DNA of 64,000 nucleotides from Synechococcus sp. PCC 6312 (GCF_000316685.1 NC_019680.1:807501-871500), one strand, 5' to 3'; shown: positions 34,457-45,255, numbered from the stretch's first letter. Notes: a model not told the origin generated them from the sequence alone. A program made the numbers and translations.

Positions 34457-35716
34457 TTAGTAGAGCGTATCATCTCGCTTGATCCTCATTGCGAGGAATT
34501 GTTGTAAATCTCCAAAGGTTCCGGTGTAGATGGGGACTGGGGCTTCGTAGCCTTTTAAATTAGCCAGTTGGAGACGAAATGGAATGACTTTGGGATCGCC
34601 ATCCCGCCCGGCAAGGTAGCCATAGGTGGTTGCTCCCAGAGCCACATCCACAGCCAGTTCTTTAGTGGCCGATTCTAAGCGAAAGGCGGCATTGACTGTA
34701 TCTCCCAAGGCCGTATAGTCTGGGCGATCCCCACTGCCTGTATTGCCGACCATGGCATAGCCTGTGTTTAATCCTGCCCCAACGCGAATCGGTTTATCCA
34801 GGCCATACTCAAGGTGGAGGCGACTCGTCATTTGGTGGAGATCATGGAGGGCCAGGAGCACCCGCTGCATATCCTGCTCTGAAATTTCTGTGCTGCTGTG
34901 GATCCAAACGGCCATGACCGCATCGCCAATGTATTTATCCACCCAACTTCCATACTGACGGATAATATTTCCGGCCTGGTGAAACCACGTGCCCATGACC
35001 TCCGAAAGCAGTGCCTCATCTAACTGGCGAGCTAACACCGTAAAGCCGCGAATATCCACGACTAAAACTGAGAGAAGACGGCGGACATGGAGTAAAACCG
35101 TTGCAGATCCTTCGTGCTTTTCGGGGGGATGATCGGGATTTAAGCCGAGGGTGGCACTATCTTCGTGGGGCTGGCTGACAGGGGCCTGGGCAAAAAATTC
35201 TAACTCCGTTTGTCCGAAAGTGATGTGATCCCCATGTCGTAACGAGACTGGGACATTCACCCGCCGACTGTTCAGAAAGGTGCCATTTCGACTCCCCAGA
35301 TCAATTAAATAAAACTCGTTGGGGGCCATCGCTTGGATCATGGCATGGTTGCGGGACATCCACCGATCCGGGAGGGGAATGGAATTATCGTCTCCACGGC
35401 CAATTGTCCAACAACTGCTATCGGTAAGGGTAAAGTAACAATTGCCGTCTTCGGTGCGCAGGAGCAGATAGGGACTTTTGGGGGGCGCAAGAGGGGGGGC
35501 GAGAACCTCAGCAGGAGTAACACCCTGATTTTGGAGGGCATTGAGCTTCTCTTGCTGTTTTAAGATAATCGCGACAAGTTCTGCGGCAGATAAGCCAGAC
35601 AACTGGTGTGGATCGTAGCTTGGAACTGGATTGAAAACCTGCTGGGGTGAGGGTTGTTGGCTCTGCATGGTGTTGGGACAGGCTGCACCCGATGTGTCGC
35701 TTTCTATTGTAGGCAT
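34457..35716 (-). CDS. FHA domain adenylate cyclase
   Basis: A 419-residue signalling protein. After a variable N terminus, an FHA domain spans about residues 95-180 (WTIGRGDDNSIPL, MSRNHA, GSRNGTFLNSRRV). The class III cyclase domain follows: VVDIRGFTVLARQLD with the first metal Asp, WVDKYIGDAVMAVW with the adenine-selecting Lys and second Asp, and DYTALGDTVNAAFRLE with the transition-state Asn and Arg. It should make cAMP, with activity tuned by phosphopeptide binding. No membrane segment is seen. Confidence 0.92.
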   Translation of the reverse strand: MPTIESDTSGAACPNTMQSQQPSPQQVFNPVPSYDPHQLSGLSAAELVAIILKQQEKLNALQNQGVTPAEVLAPPLAPPKSPYLLLRTEDGNCYFTLTDSSCWTIGRGDDNSIPLPDRWMSRNHAMIQAMAPNEFYLIDLGSRNGTFLNSRRVNVPVSLRHGDHITFGQTELEFFAQAPVSQPHEDSATLGLNPDHPPEKHEGSATVLLHVRRLLSVLVVDIRGFTVLARQLDEALLSEVMGTWFHQAGNIIRQYGSWVDKYIGDAVMAVWIHSSTEISEQDMQRVLLALHDLHQMTSRLHLEYGLDKPIRVGAGLNTGYAMVGNTGSGDRPDYTALGDTVNAAFRLESATKELAVDVALGATTYGYLAGRDGDPKVIPFRLQLANLKGYEAPVPIYTGTFGDLQQFLAMRIKRDDTLY

Positions 35717-35763
35717 CCAGGCCTGCGAGAATCGTTATAATTCATCCCAAACTGAGGCAGAAC

Positions 35764-36405
35764 ATGGCAACTAGCAAATCCAACAGTCCCAAGGGCAACA
35801 GTCTATCCCTCCTGGATCAGTTGATTTGGGCCGTGTTGGGCTTGATGCTGACGGTGGTGGGAACCTTTGTGGAAGCGGTGGTGGCTCTGCCCCAATTCTT
35901 TAATCGTCAGGGACAATGGCAACTTCCCACGGATTGGCAGGCTTTAGGTACGCACCCTCTTCCTGTTTCAATGCAGGTGGCGGCAGTGCTGTTGGTGGGC
36001 TGTATGGGGGGGCAGTATCCGGCCATGATTTCTCAGATCGCCTATTTGGGCCTGGGATTAGCTGGGTGGCAAATTTTCTCCCACGGCGGTGGATTGAATT
36101 ATTGGCAGGAGCCAACCTTTGGCTATTTGGCGGGGTTTATTCCGGCGGCTTGGGTCTGTGGGATGCTTGCGTTTTGCCAATCCCCCCGAATTGAGCAATT
36201 TTTTCTCAGTTGTCTGGCTGGACTAGGAATGATTCACACCTGTGGGCTGCTTTATTTGCTGGCCCTGGCCCTGGGCAACCGCTTACCCCTACCACTTTGG
36301 GCCTTAGTCCAGCAATATTCTCTTTATCCGTTACCTGGGCAAATTGTCATCGCCTGTCTAGTGGCCCTTGTGGCCAGAGTTTTGCGGTTTATCCTGATTT
36401 ACTGA
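35764..36405 (+). CDS. bioY: biotin transporter BioY
   Basis: A 213-residue integral membrane S component for biotin uptake. It has about six hydrophobic segments, with the family blocks PLPVSMQVAAVLLVGCMGGQ, AYLGLGLAGWQIFSHGGGL, PTFGYLAGFIPAAWVCG and a C-terminal PLPGQIVIACLVAL. It may act alone or with a shared ECF module; no ECF genes are in view. The presence of bioA in the window shows the cell also makes biotin. It carries GGCCTGG motifs. Confidence 0.88.
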   Translation: MATSKSNSPKGNSLSLLDQLIWAVLGLMLTVVGTFVEAVVALPQFFNRQGQWQLPTDWQALGTHPLPVSMQVAAVLLVGCMGGQYPAMISQIAYLGLGLAGWQIFSHGGGLNYWQEPTFGYLAGFIPAAWVCGMLAFCQSPRIEQFFLSCLAGLGMIHTCGLLYLLALALGNRLPLPLWALVQQYSLYPLPGQIVIACLVALVARVLRFILIY

Positions 36406-36508
36406 TTTGCCTGCTTTTTTGACGGGTTTGCAGGTGGCCTAACAAACCAATCTCTAGGCGGAATTTCCCGATTGATGGTAAAAACATGGGTGTGAGCAGG
36501 CATTAGTG

Positions 36509-37402
36509 ATGGTCAAGAAAATTTTACAGCTACAGTTTACGCGGTATCTTGTCTCTCTGGGATTGGCAGGCCTGGTGATTTTTGCGGCAATTCATTGGGT
36601 AAGAGTTTCTGCGTCCATGCCAACTCCCTCAGTTTCCGCAACATCTTCTTTATCCAGCTTGGCCGCCCTCAAGCCCGATCAGACCATTCCCAATTTGTCC
36701 CTCATTCCTCCCTCTCCAACCGCAAATGCCCCGGCCCTAATCAGCACCCAGGCCAATGTCACAGACCCCACTCCCGCAGTAGTCCAGGCCCCTACACCAT
36801 CTTCAAATTTGCCTCCTAGTTGTACTGCGACCTTACCGACCCCGCGCTGGTTCAATGTCCCGATTGATCCCAGTAATTATGGAGAACGCTTTCGTCAGGA
36901 TGCCCAGGGACGACCAGTCGCAAATCAATACCTGATTGTTTTACATGAAACCGTTAGCTCTGGGTTGGCCGCCATCAACACCTTTCGGACAAATCACCCC
37001 CGCGATGAGGATCAGCGTAGTTATCATGATCTGATCCTGTTAGACGGAACGATTGTGCATTTGTTGGACTGGGGAAAGCGGGCGTTTGGGGCGGGTAATT
37101 CTGAATTCCGGGGCGAGGCGGTGCAAACAAATCCCAACTTACCCTCATCAGTGAATAATTTTGCCCTGCATTTTAGTCTGGAAACTCCACCGGATGGCTA
37201 TAACAATGCTCCCCGTCATCGCGGTTATACAGATGCTCAGTATCGGTCTTTGGCCTGGTTGGTGGCTCAAACTCGCTTGGGGGATGACCGGATTACGACC
37301 CATAAAGCTGTGGATCGGGCCGCTGGTAAACAGGATCCGCGCAGTTTTGATCGTCGTCAGTTCCAGGCCTGGTTAACGGAATTTCGCAAAAGTTTGTGTT
37401 AG
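36509..37402 (+). CDS. N-acetylmuramoyl-L-alanine amidase, amidase_2 type
   Basis: A membrane-anchored or exported peptidoglycan hydrolase of 297 residues. An N-terminal hydrophobic helix (YLVSLGLAGLVIFAAIHW) is followed by a Ser/Pro/Ala-rich linker to about residue 110. The amidase domain has YLIVLHETVSSG with the first zinc His, SYHDLILLDGTIVHLLD, NNFALHFSLETPP, then YRSLAWLVAQT and ITTHKAVDRA with the second His. The native gene has CCAGGCCTGG near its 3' end. Repeat D begins 160 bases after the stop. Confidence 0.88.
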   Translation: MVKKILQLQFTRYLVSLGLAGLVIFAAIHWVRVSASMPTPSVSATSSLSSLAALKPDQTIPNLSLIPPSPTANAPALISTQANVTDPTPAVVQAPTPSSNLPPSCTATLPTPRWFNVPIDPSNYGERFRQDAQGRPVANQYLIVLHETVSSGLAAINTFRTNHPRDEDQRSYHDLILLDGTIVHLLDWGKRAFGAGNSEFRGEAVQTNPNLPSSVNNFALHFSLETPPDGYNNAPRHRGYTDAQYRSLAWLVAQTRLGDDRITTHKAVDRAAGKQDPRSFDRRQFQAWLTEFRKSLC

Positions 37403-37564
37403 GTCGCTGAGCTTTCTAGAGGAGATACACACTACCCCTAGCTTTCTGAGTTAATATCCTAATCGGATAAATTTACGGTGATCGATATGGAAGACTGTGA
37501 CTTAAACTAATTTGGGGTATTACGCGGAGATTTCTGCTTTTTAGTCCCTATAGGTAACTTAGGA

Positions 37565-37640
37565 AGAAACTTGACATTCAGCCTAAACACCTTAATAGTT
37601 CTTTTAGAAGGAAACTTTCTGTCTAATCCATTAGCTAGGC
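37565..37640 (+). repeat. cassette-flanking repeat, copy D
   Basis: Fourth copy, far from the others. AACTTGACATTCAGCCT (from 37568) is followed by AAACACCTTA, AGTTCTTTTAGAAGG and GTCTAATCCATTA as in copy A, and it ends in GCTAGGC (37634-37640), one base off GTTRRRY. The methyltransferase gene of an R-M system starts 59 bases later. The remaining intergenic stretch from 37403 holds no gene. Confidence 0.7.
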
Positions 37641-37699
37641 GGCACTAGGACGAAGAAACTGATACAGTCAACAACCATTACGAAGTAAAGGAGCACTAA

Positions 37700-38683
37700 A
37701 TGGCCAATAAATCGCATTTCAATAGTGGACACATGGCAATAAATCAATTGAAAAAGAATGGGGCTTTGCATAGTTCAACGATCACAGGAATTTCAACGCC
37801 ACACACGGTTCATGGTGTCTTTATTCAAGATGCAGTTGACTTTTTGAAAGCATTGCCTGATTCATCAGTTCAATTAATACTGATAGATCCGCCATATAAT
37901 CTTGACTTAGACAACTGGGATAGTTTCCATAACTATCTCGATTGGGCAAAAGGGTGGTTGGATCAAATCTGTCGTGTATTATCTGATTCAGGTAACTGTG
38001 TCATTTTTGGAGGCTTTCAATATCAAGATTTAAAGAAGGGAGACCTCCTTGAAGTCCTTCATTATACGCGCCATAAAACAGCTTTACGATTTGTCAACCT
38101 TATCATTTGGTACTACAAGAACGGTATGAGTGCGCATCGCTTTTTTGCCAACAGGCATGAAGAAGCAGTTTGGCTTTCCAAGACGAAGAAATACTATTTC
38201 GATCTGGACTCTGTTAGGGTTCCATTTGATGATGCGACAAAAGAGATGTACAAAAAAGACAAGCGTCTCAATCCCGAAAGTATTGACAAGGGGAAAAACC
38301 CTACAAATGTTTGGGAAATAGGGAGGCTAAATGGCAATTCAACCGAAAGAGTTGGCCATCTAACGCAAAAGCCAGTCGAACTTATCCGGCGTTTTGTTAA
38401 AGCTCTGTCCTTTGAAGGTTCGATAGTCCTTGATTTTTTTGCCGGTTCTGGAACAACAGGGCGTGTTTGCATAGAAGAACGACGGCATTCACTCTTGGTA
38501 GATTCAGATAATAAACTGTACGGTTATTTAGACAAACACATTAGTCAGATTCAACCGAATTTGTTTTTGCCCGAATATCGTCTGATGAAAGACACAAACA
38601 TTAATACCGTACTTGAAGAAATTTCTTGGGTGAATCAACAACTTCCGCAAAATATTCTTGATAAGGACTATTTAAATGAGTAA
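37700..38683 (+). CDS. N6-adenine DNA methyltransferase, M.RsrI-like
   Basis: The 327-residue enzyme is a beta-class methyltransferase: the catalytic motif IV DPPYNLDLDNWD comes before the SAM-binding motif I VLDFFAGSGTTGRV. As I recall M.RsrI, long identical stretches are present: ANRSHHNAGH-like start, NGMSAQRFFANRHEE-like block and KDKRLNPES...NPTNVW. M.RsrI protects GAATTC. The stop overlaps the start of the endonuclease gene by 8 bases, a standard R-M arrangement. The gene lacks native palindromes and lies directly behind repeat D. Confidence 0.95.
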   Translation: MANKSHFNSGHMAINQLKKNGALHSSTITGISTPHTVHGVFIQDAVDFLKALPDSSVQLILIDPPYNLDLDNWDSFHNYLDWAKGWLDQICRVLSDSGNCVIFGGFQYQDLKKGDLLEVLHYTRHKTALRFVNLIIWYYKNGMSAHRFFANRHEEAVWLSKTKKYYFDLDSVRVPFDDATKEMYKKDKRLNPESIDKGKNPTNVWEIGRLNGNSTERVGHLTQKPVELIRRFVKALSFEGSIVLDFFAGSGTTGRVCIEERRHSLLVDSDNKLYGYLDKHISQIQPNLFLPEYRLMKDTNINTVLEEISWVNQQLPQNILDKDYLNE

Positions 38684-39479
38684 AGGACAAGCAAAACGGC
38701 TAACCAAGCAGCACATATCCTCAGGAGGCGTAAGCGGCATCTTTGGCGAAGAGGCCCAGGTACATGATCAGTCTGTTGGTTGTGCAAGTACGAGTGTATT
38801 TGAGGAACTTAAGCGAGAATATCCAAGGTATCAATTTAGATTCAGACAAGCGATCAGCAAACAGGAAATAAATGAGAAGCTAAACTCAATTGACAAGCGA
38901 TTGGGAAAAACTCTCTTCGTAAAAGAGTCAAAAATCAAACCCGATGGAGGAATTATTGAGGTTCAGGACAAAGATAAAAGATGGAGGGTAGTTTTAGTTA
39001 GTGAAGCAAAGTTTCAAGGAAAAGACGTTGAAAATATTAAGGCAGGCGTACTTGTTGGGAAGAAGAAAGATCAAGAATTAATGGTAGCAGGAAACGCTAT
39101 CGAAAGAGTTTACAAAAACATTAATGAAATCAGGAACTTCATGCTCGACGAATATCATTTCCCGTATGCAGTATTCTTGCAAGGCTCAAACTTTGCAACC
39201 GAAACAGTTCAGGTATTTAAACCCGACGGTTCTTTCGTGGAAATTAGACATGATTCAGGTGCAATGAATAGAATTGACAGGGTAACAGCAGCAAATTATT
39301 GTATGAAGATTAATTGTAATTACTGTAAGAATTTTTTTATAGGTCATAAGAATTCGTCAATAATGCTTCAAGCCGCTTCCATTTATGCAAGATGCGAACC
39401 TTGGAAAGAGGATGAAATGCGGAAAATTATGATGGATATTGCAAACACATCCATAGGAATCTTAAATCAGTTGGGATAA
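38676..39479 (+). CDS. type II restriction endonuclease, EcoRI family
   Basis: The 267-residue protein aligns with R.EcoRI, as I remember it, over nearly its whole length: GIFGEEAQVHDQSVG, IKPDGGIIEVQDKD, WRVVLVSEAKFQGKD, GNAIERVYKNINEI, and HKNSSIMLQAASIY. The catalytic triad D90, E110 and K112 is intact, and the recognition segment GNAIER is conserved, so cleavage at GAATTC is predicted. With the upstream methyltransferase it forms a complete R-M system. A GAATTC site lies inside the gene at 39350. The region is AT-rich and free of CCAGGCCTGG. Confidence 0.95.
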   Translation: MSKGQAKRLTKQHISSGGVSGIFGEEAQVHDQSVGCASTSVFEELKREYPRYQFRFRQAISKQEINEKLNSIDKRLGKTLFVKESKIKPDGGIIEVQDKDKRWRVVLVSEAKFQGKDVENIKAGVLVGKKKDQELMVAGNAIERVYKNINEIRNFMLDEYHFPYAVFLQGSNFATETVQVFKPDGSFVEIRHDSGAMNRIDRVTAANYCMKINCNYCKNFFIGHKNSSIMLQAASIYARCEPWKEDEMRKIMMDIANTSIGILNQLG

Positions 39480-39536
39480 CACACAATAAAATGTATAAAC
39501 CAAAACGGAAGTGATCAAAAAAGTAGGAATTTTTCT

Positions 39537-41189
<1,653 letters not shown>

Positions 41190-41196
41190 TCAAATC

Positions 41197-41610
41197 CTAG
41201 AGCGGCCCTTTATAACCCGATAGTTGGGCCAGTTGTTGCAGGGTCAGCATTCCCGGATAGAGCTTACCATTGATTTCCCAGGTCGGGTAGCCTTTGATTT
41301 GGGCTTTTTGGCAGAGTGCGGGTTGGGGGTTTTGGCCAGCGGGGTCACATTCGATGTAGTTGACTTGTTTGGCGGCGGTTCCGAGGATTTCTTTTTGCTG
41401 TTTACAGAATTTGCACCAGTAGGCCCCATACATCTTTGCGCCAATTTTGTTCAGATGTTTGACGAGGTTGGTGGTGTTGGGATTGGCCTGGGCCTGGAGT
41501 TGGGAGATGACAGCGGGATTGGCCTGGGCTAAAGTGTGGCTGACAATAGCTCCAGGGATCCCAATTGAGAAGATGAGGAGGAGTTTCCCGGCCCGGTTGA
41601 GATGACGCAT
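41197..41610 (-). CDS. exported thioredoxin-fold protein
   Basis: A 137-residue protein with a signal peptide (LLLIFSIGIPGAIVSHTLAQA) and a thioredoxin/glutaredoxin-like domain: LNKIGAKMYGAYWCKFCKQQ with a CKFC active site, YIECDPAGQNPQPALC with two more Cys, and IKGYPTWEINGKLYPG with the cis-Pro. It resembles the C-terminal domain of cyanobacterial VKOR-like proteins and small disulfide isomerases. Lumenal or periplasmic disulfide exchange is likely. It starts upstream of pyrG on the same strand with 37 bases between. Confidence 0.85.
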   Translation of the reverse strand: MRHLNRAGKLLLIFSIGIPGAIVSHTLAQANPAVISQLQAQANPNTTNLVKHLNKIGAKMYGAYWCKFCKQQKEILGTAAKQVNYIECDPAGQNPQPALCQKAQIKGYPTWEINGKLYPGMLTLQQLAQLSGYKGPL

Positions 41611-41689
41611 GATAATGACTCGACTTAGATTGATTCTGATCCTAACTTAGCGGACACTTTTCTTTTGCAGGCTGAAGCTTGACTCCATC

Positions 41690-42112
41690 ATGGCCTACTT
41701 AGCAATTGCCCTTGATCCTGAATCCCAGGCCCGCCTCCATCCCCTGGCCATTTATCCAATAATCCGGGGGGATCATGTCACCTTGGCTTATCTGGATAGC
41801 TTAGAAACGGCTGTAGATGAAGTCCTTAATCCGGCCTGGCTTTATGGCTATGGGGTTGGGGATAGGGTGAACCTCCGGGCGGTGGGGTGGGTGGCGGATG
41901 GCCGAGTCCAGGCCATGCAGGTGGAAATTCAGGCTGCTTCTCCCAGTGGGCAAGGTTCTTCAGTCCGGGCCTGGGATGGGGGAATTTTGCATATCACTCT
42001 CAGTCGGCAACCCGAGGCCAAGTCTGCGGAGTCCAATGCATTGCTGGCAATCCGGTCTGTGGAGTACCCCCTAGATTTAGTCTTATCCGGGACGGTGGTT
42101 TGGCAACTGTAG
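41690..42112 (+). CDS. 2H phosphoesterase-like protein
   Basis: A 140-residue protein with two His-x-Thr-Leu motifs, GDHVTLAYLD near residue 29 and LHITLSRQ near residue 104. The pair is the signature of the 2H phosphoesterase superfamily (RNA ligase-like and cyclic phosphodiesterases), and the spacing of about 75 residues is plausible. Family assignment rests on these motifs alone. It ends 8 bases before the convergent mannosidase stop. Confidence 0.6.
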   Translation: MAYLAIALDPESQARLHPLAIYPIIRGDHVTLAYLDSLETAVDEVLNPAWLYGYGVGDRVNLRAVGWVADGRVQAMQVEIQAASPSGQGSSVRAWDGGILHITLSRQPEAKSAESNALLAIRSVEYPLDLVLSGTVVWQL

Positions 42113-42120
42113 GGGAGAAA

Positions 42121-45100
42121 TTATTTTGAAAACCGCCAAGAGGAAATTTCCCAGGCCCCGACTTGCTTAACCGGATTATTGTGGGTCTCGGAATCAGGAA
42201 CTTCCAGGAGATTAACTCGGCTTAGGTCAGCAGGAAATAGATCTAAATCAGATTGGAGGTTTAACTCTGTGGCCTGGCCTGTGGTTTCAAGGCAGCGCAA
42301 TATCCAGCCCGATTGATCTTGGGTTTGTTTAAGGGCCATGAGAATGAAGGTATCGGAGCCAAGGTCTAAAAGGCTGGCCTGGGTCGGTAAGGGGTGTTGC
42401 AGATCCCTCTGTTGCTGGGGGGTAATGATTCTTGCGATGAGGGGTTGGTTAAATTCGGCCGCCCTTTGCCAGGTTTTGGCCCCAATCCAGTTGTCATAGT
42501 GGGGGTAAAGGCCATAGCTAAATTGATGGTGGCCAAGATCAGCGTGGGGGTCGGGCCAGGTGGGAGAGCGCAAGAGGGTCAGGCGCAGTTGCTGCGGTTG
42601 GGTATCATACCCTTGTTTGCAGTTGTTGAGGAGGCTAACCCCATACTGGTTGTTGGATTCGCTTAGGTCGGCCCATTGCAAAGCCGGGACTTCCCATTTG
42701 GCCTGGTCGTGGGGGGTAAGATTGGGGTTTTCCGGGTTAGGTAAGGTGGGTCGTTCAGTTACACCAGCGGGGGTTTCATAGGTAACCACAGATGCACTCA
42801 GGGCTAGAGGGAAGGCGGCCTTCAATAAAACATGATGCTCTTGCCAATCCAGTTGAGTTTCAATTTTCAAAATCGGGGTATTCACCACGAGGCAATAGTC
42901 CTGTTGAATGGTCGAATTACGCCACTGCCAGCGGACACGGATACGTTGTTCAATATCGTTCCAGGCCTGCCATTTGATGTCTTTTAATTCTGGCTTGACC
43001 AGGAGATGATCTTGATAGTGGGGATCAATGTTCCAAGCATCCCAATATTGCCCCTGATCTCGAAACAGTTGCAGTTGGTTCCCCGGTGCATTAAACACAG
43101 CCCGTTGGTTTAACTTATCGTAGAGGTTATTAATTTCACCGGTTTGGGGATTGATCTCGGCCTGGAGAAAACCGTTTTCGATCACAAAACCGAGGGGAGG
43201 ATTAGCAGGGGGGGAGAACGATGCTTGGGGACAAAGCCAAACTACTTTATAACCAACACTGGGGACATCCCATAACCAAAAAGTGATCACGGTTTCGGCT
43301 TGGTGGCAACGGATCGGATAACCGGCGCTATCTTGAATCGTCCAGGCCTGGGTTCCTAATTCCCCTAGCTCTAATGTGACAACCTCAGAACGTGGCCAAT
43401 TCAAACTATTAAAAACAACAACTCCATAGGCTCCGGGAACAGGTGGTTCTGGCAGTTGAATCTGGTTAAGAATTTGCACTTGGGCGATTTCTAAGAGATG
43501 AGTTGCGGTTTCAATCACCTCTGTCCAGGCCTGGTTTGCCTCTTGATACACTTCGGGAATGGCCGAACCGGGTAAAATATCATGGAATTGATTAAAGAGC
43601 ATGAGTTTCCAAAGATGTTCTAACTCGGCCTGGGGATAATCTATATCTAAAATCAATGTGGCTAATGCTGACCAAAGCTCGGCCTGGTAAAGTTGGATTT
43701 CTGATTGCCGATTGGCCTGTTTTTGATCACTGTGGCTGGTGTAGCAACCCCGATGAAATTCTAGGTATAATTCCTCTGCCCAAACGGGTAATTCGGTTAA
43801 ATCAGAACTTGCTTTTAACTGATCTAAGTAATCAATGACAGAGCTAAATTTTAACTGGGGAGACACACCCGCCAACCGTTGCCACCGCCGCAAAATCTCT
43901 AACATATCCTCGGTTGGCCCACCGCCATGATCCCCGACACCTGGCAGCCATAAAGATTGTTTTAAGTTGGTTTTTTGCTCCCAGGCCTGGGCATAGTGGC
44001 TGATCTTGACGGGGTCTATGGCTTCTCCAATTGGGGCGGAAAAATAACTAAGGACTCGACTGCCATCGGGGGCCTGCCACCAAAACCACTCAAAGGGAAA
44101 CTCGGTCGTATCATTCCAGCGCAGTTTTTGCGTCACAAAGTAATCCATTCCCCCTTGTTTTAAGAGTTGGGGGAGTTGCTGACAAAAACCAAAGCTATCG
44201 GGCAACCAGGCCACGCGACTAATTTGGCCAAATTTTGATTGCACATAGGCTTGACCATAGAGGATTTGTCGGGCAATGGATTCACCACTAATTAAATTCA
44301 GCTCTGGCTCAACCCACATCCCGGCAGCCACTTCCCATTGTTGGGTCTGGATTTTTTCTTTAATTTGGGCAAACAACTCAGGGCGATGGGTTTCAATCCA
44401 CTCATATAAAGCAGGGCTGGAGTGACTAAAGATCAATTCTGGATATTGGCTTTGTAGTTTTAATACGGATTGAAATGTTCTCTCGGCCACCTCCCAAGTT
44501 TCAGTAATGGGCCACAACCAAGCCAAATCCAAATGGGCATGACCAGTGAGATTAATTTGATAAGTATGAATGGGTTGACTAATTCCAACTAACAGTTTAT
44601 GAAGAACATCTAATTGGGAGTCATATTCGCTTCGAGTTTTACAGTGATCTAATCGTTGTAAATAAGAGTTAATTTCTAGTAAACGATCCGGCTCTAGTTC
44701 TGAGGCAAAGAGACTCACAGTTTCTAACTCATCGGCAACAAATCCTGGGTCAATCTCGGTGGCAGATTCAAAAATCAAGTTAGATCTGACTAAAGCTCCT
44801 GGATCATGGCCGGGGCTAATTAAGTGCAATGTCACCCAAAACCGATTCCCGGCCTGGGCTGTTGGTGTTAATACTATCCGGGCAGAATGATCAAATAAAT
44901 CCCCGGCCTGGACAAGCTCCCCGTTGACATAAACCGAGGCCACTTCAGCCCACCAGGTCAGCCCCAACCGCACCACCAGGCCCGTTAGGTCATACTCTGA
45001 TTGTTCGGGTACCTGGATAACTTGTCCTAACCAGCGGGATTCTCGCCCCCCATCCCAGGCCAGATGGTTTTTTTCATTCAACGTTACTAGGGGTTGTGCT

Positions 45101-45255
45101 CTCCACTGAAGGGGATCATTAGCTTCCAAGGCAGACCAGGCCCCGTTCCCCATTTGCCACCCCGTTTGAACCGACTGCTGCACCAGGCCCCGTAAATTTT
45201 GAATCGAGTTTTGCCATCCCGAAGGATTGAATGAGTTGTGGGCAGGATCAGTCAT
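42121..45255 (-). CDS. alpha-mannosidase, glycoside hydrolase family 38
   Basis: A 1044-residue hydrolase. The GH38 catalytic domain starts after about 235 residues with LTGHAHLDLAWLWPITETWEV (zinc-binding His and Asp), SHSSPALYEWI, GMWVEPELNLISGES and VAWLPDSFGFCQQLP, where the Asp of LPDSFGF is the nucleophile. The helical and beta-sandwich C-terminal domains follow (LWKLMLFNQFHDILPGSA with the HDILPG motif, then EINPQTGEINNLYDK). There is no signal peptide, so turnover of mannosides in the cytoplasm is likely. Several CCAGGCCTGG copies are present. Confidence 0.95.
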   Translation of the reverse strand: MTDPAHNSFNPSGWQNSIQNLRGLVQQSVQTGWQMGNGAWSALEANDPLQWRAQPLVTLNEKNHLAWDGGRESRWLGQVIQVPEQSEYDLTGLVVRLGLTWWAEVASVYVNGELVQAGDLFDHSARIVLTPTAQAGNRFWVTLHLISPGHDPGALVRSNLIFESATEIDPGFVADELETVSLFASELEPDRLLEINSYLQRLDHCKTRSEYDSQLDVLHKLLVGISQPIHTYQINLTGHAHLDLAWLWPITETWEVAERTFQSVLKLQSQYPELIFSHSSPALYEWIETHRPELFAQIKEKIQTQQWEVAAGMWVEPELNLISGESIARQILYGQAYVQSKFGQISRVAWLPDSFGFCQQLPQLLKQGGMDYFVTQKLRWNDTTEFPFEWFWWQAPDGSRVLSYFSAPIGEAIDPVKISHYAQAWEQKTNLKQSLWLPGVGDHGGGPTEDMLEILRRWQRLAGVSPQLKFSSVIDYLDQLKASSDLTELPVWAEELYLEFHRGCYTSHSDQKQANRQSEIQLYQAELWSALATLILDIDYPQAELEHLWKLMLFNQFHDILPGSAIPEVYQEANQAWTEVIETATHLLEIAQVQILNQIQLPEPPVPGAYGVVVFNSLNWPRSEVVTLELGELGTQAWTIQDSAGYPIRCHQAETVITFWLWDVPSVGYKVVWLCPQASFSPPANPPLGFVIENGFLQAEINPQTGEINNLYDKLNQRAVFNAPGNQLQLFRDQGQYWDAWNIDPHYQDHLLVKPELKDIKWQAWNDIEQRIRVRWQWRNSTIQQDYCLVVNTPILKIETQLDWQEHHVLLKAAFPLALSASVVTYETPAGVTERPTLPNPENPNLTPHDQAKWEVPALQWADLSESNNQYGVSLLNNCKQGYDTQPQQLRLTLLRSPTWPDPHADLGHHQFSYGLYPHYDNWIGAKTWQRAAEFNQPLIARIITPQQQRDLQHPLPTQASLLDLGSDTFILMALKQTQDQSGWILRCLETTGQATELNLQSDLDLFPADLSRVNLLEVPDSETHNNPVKQVGAWEISSWRFSK

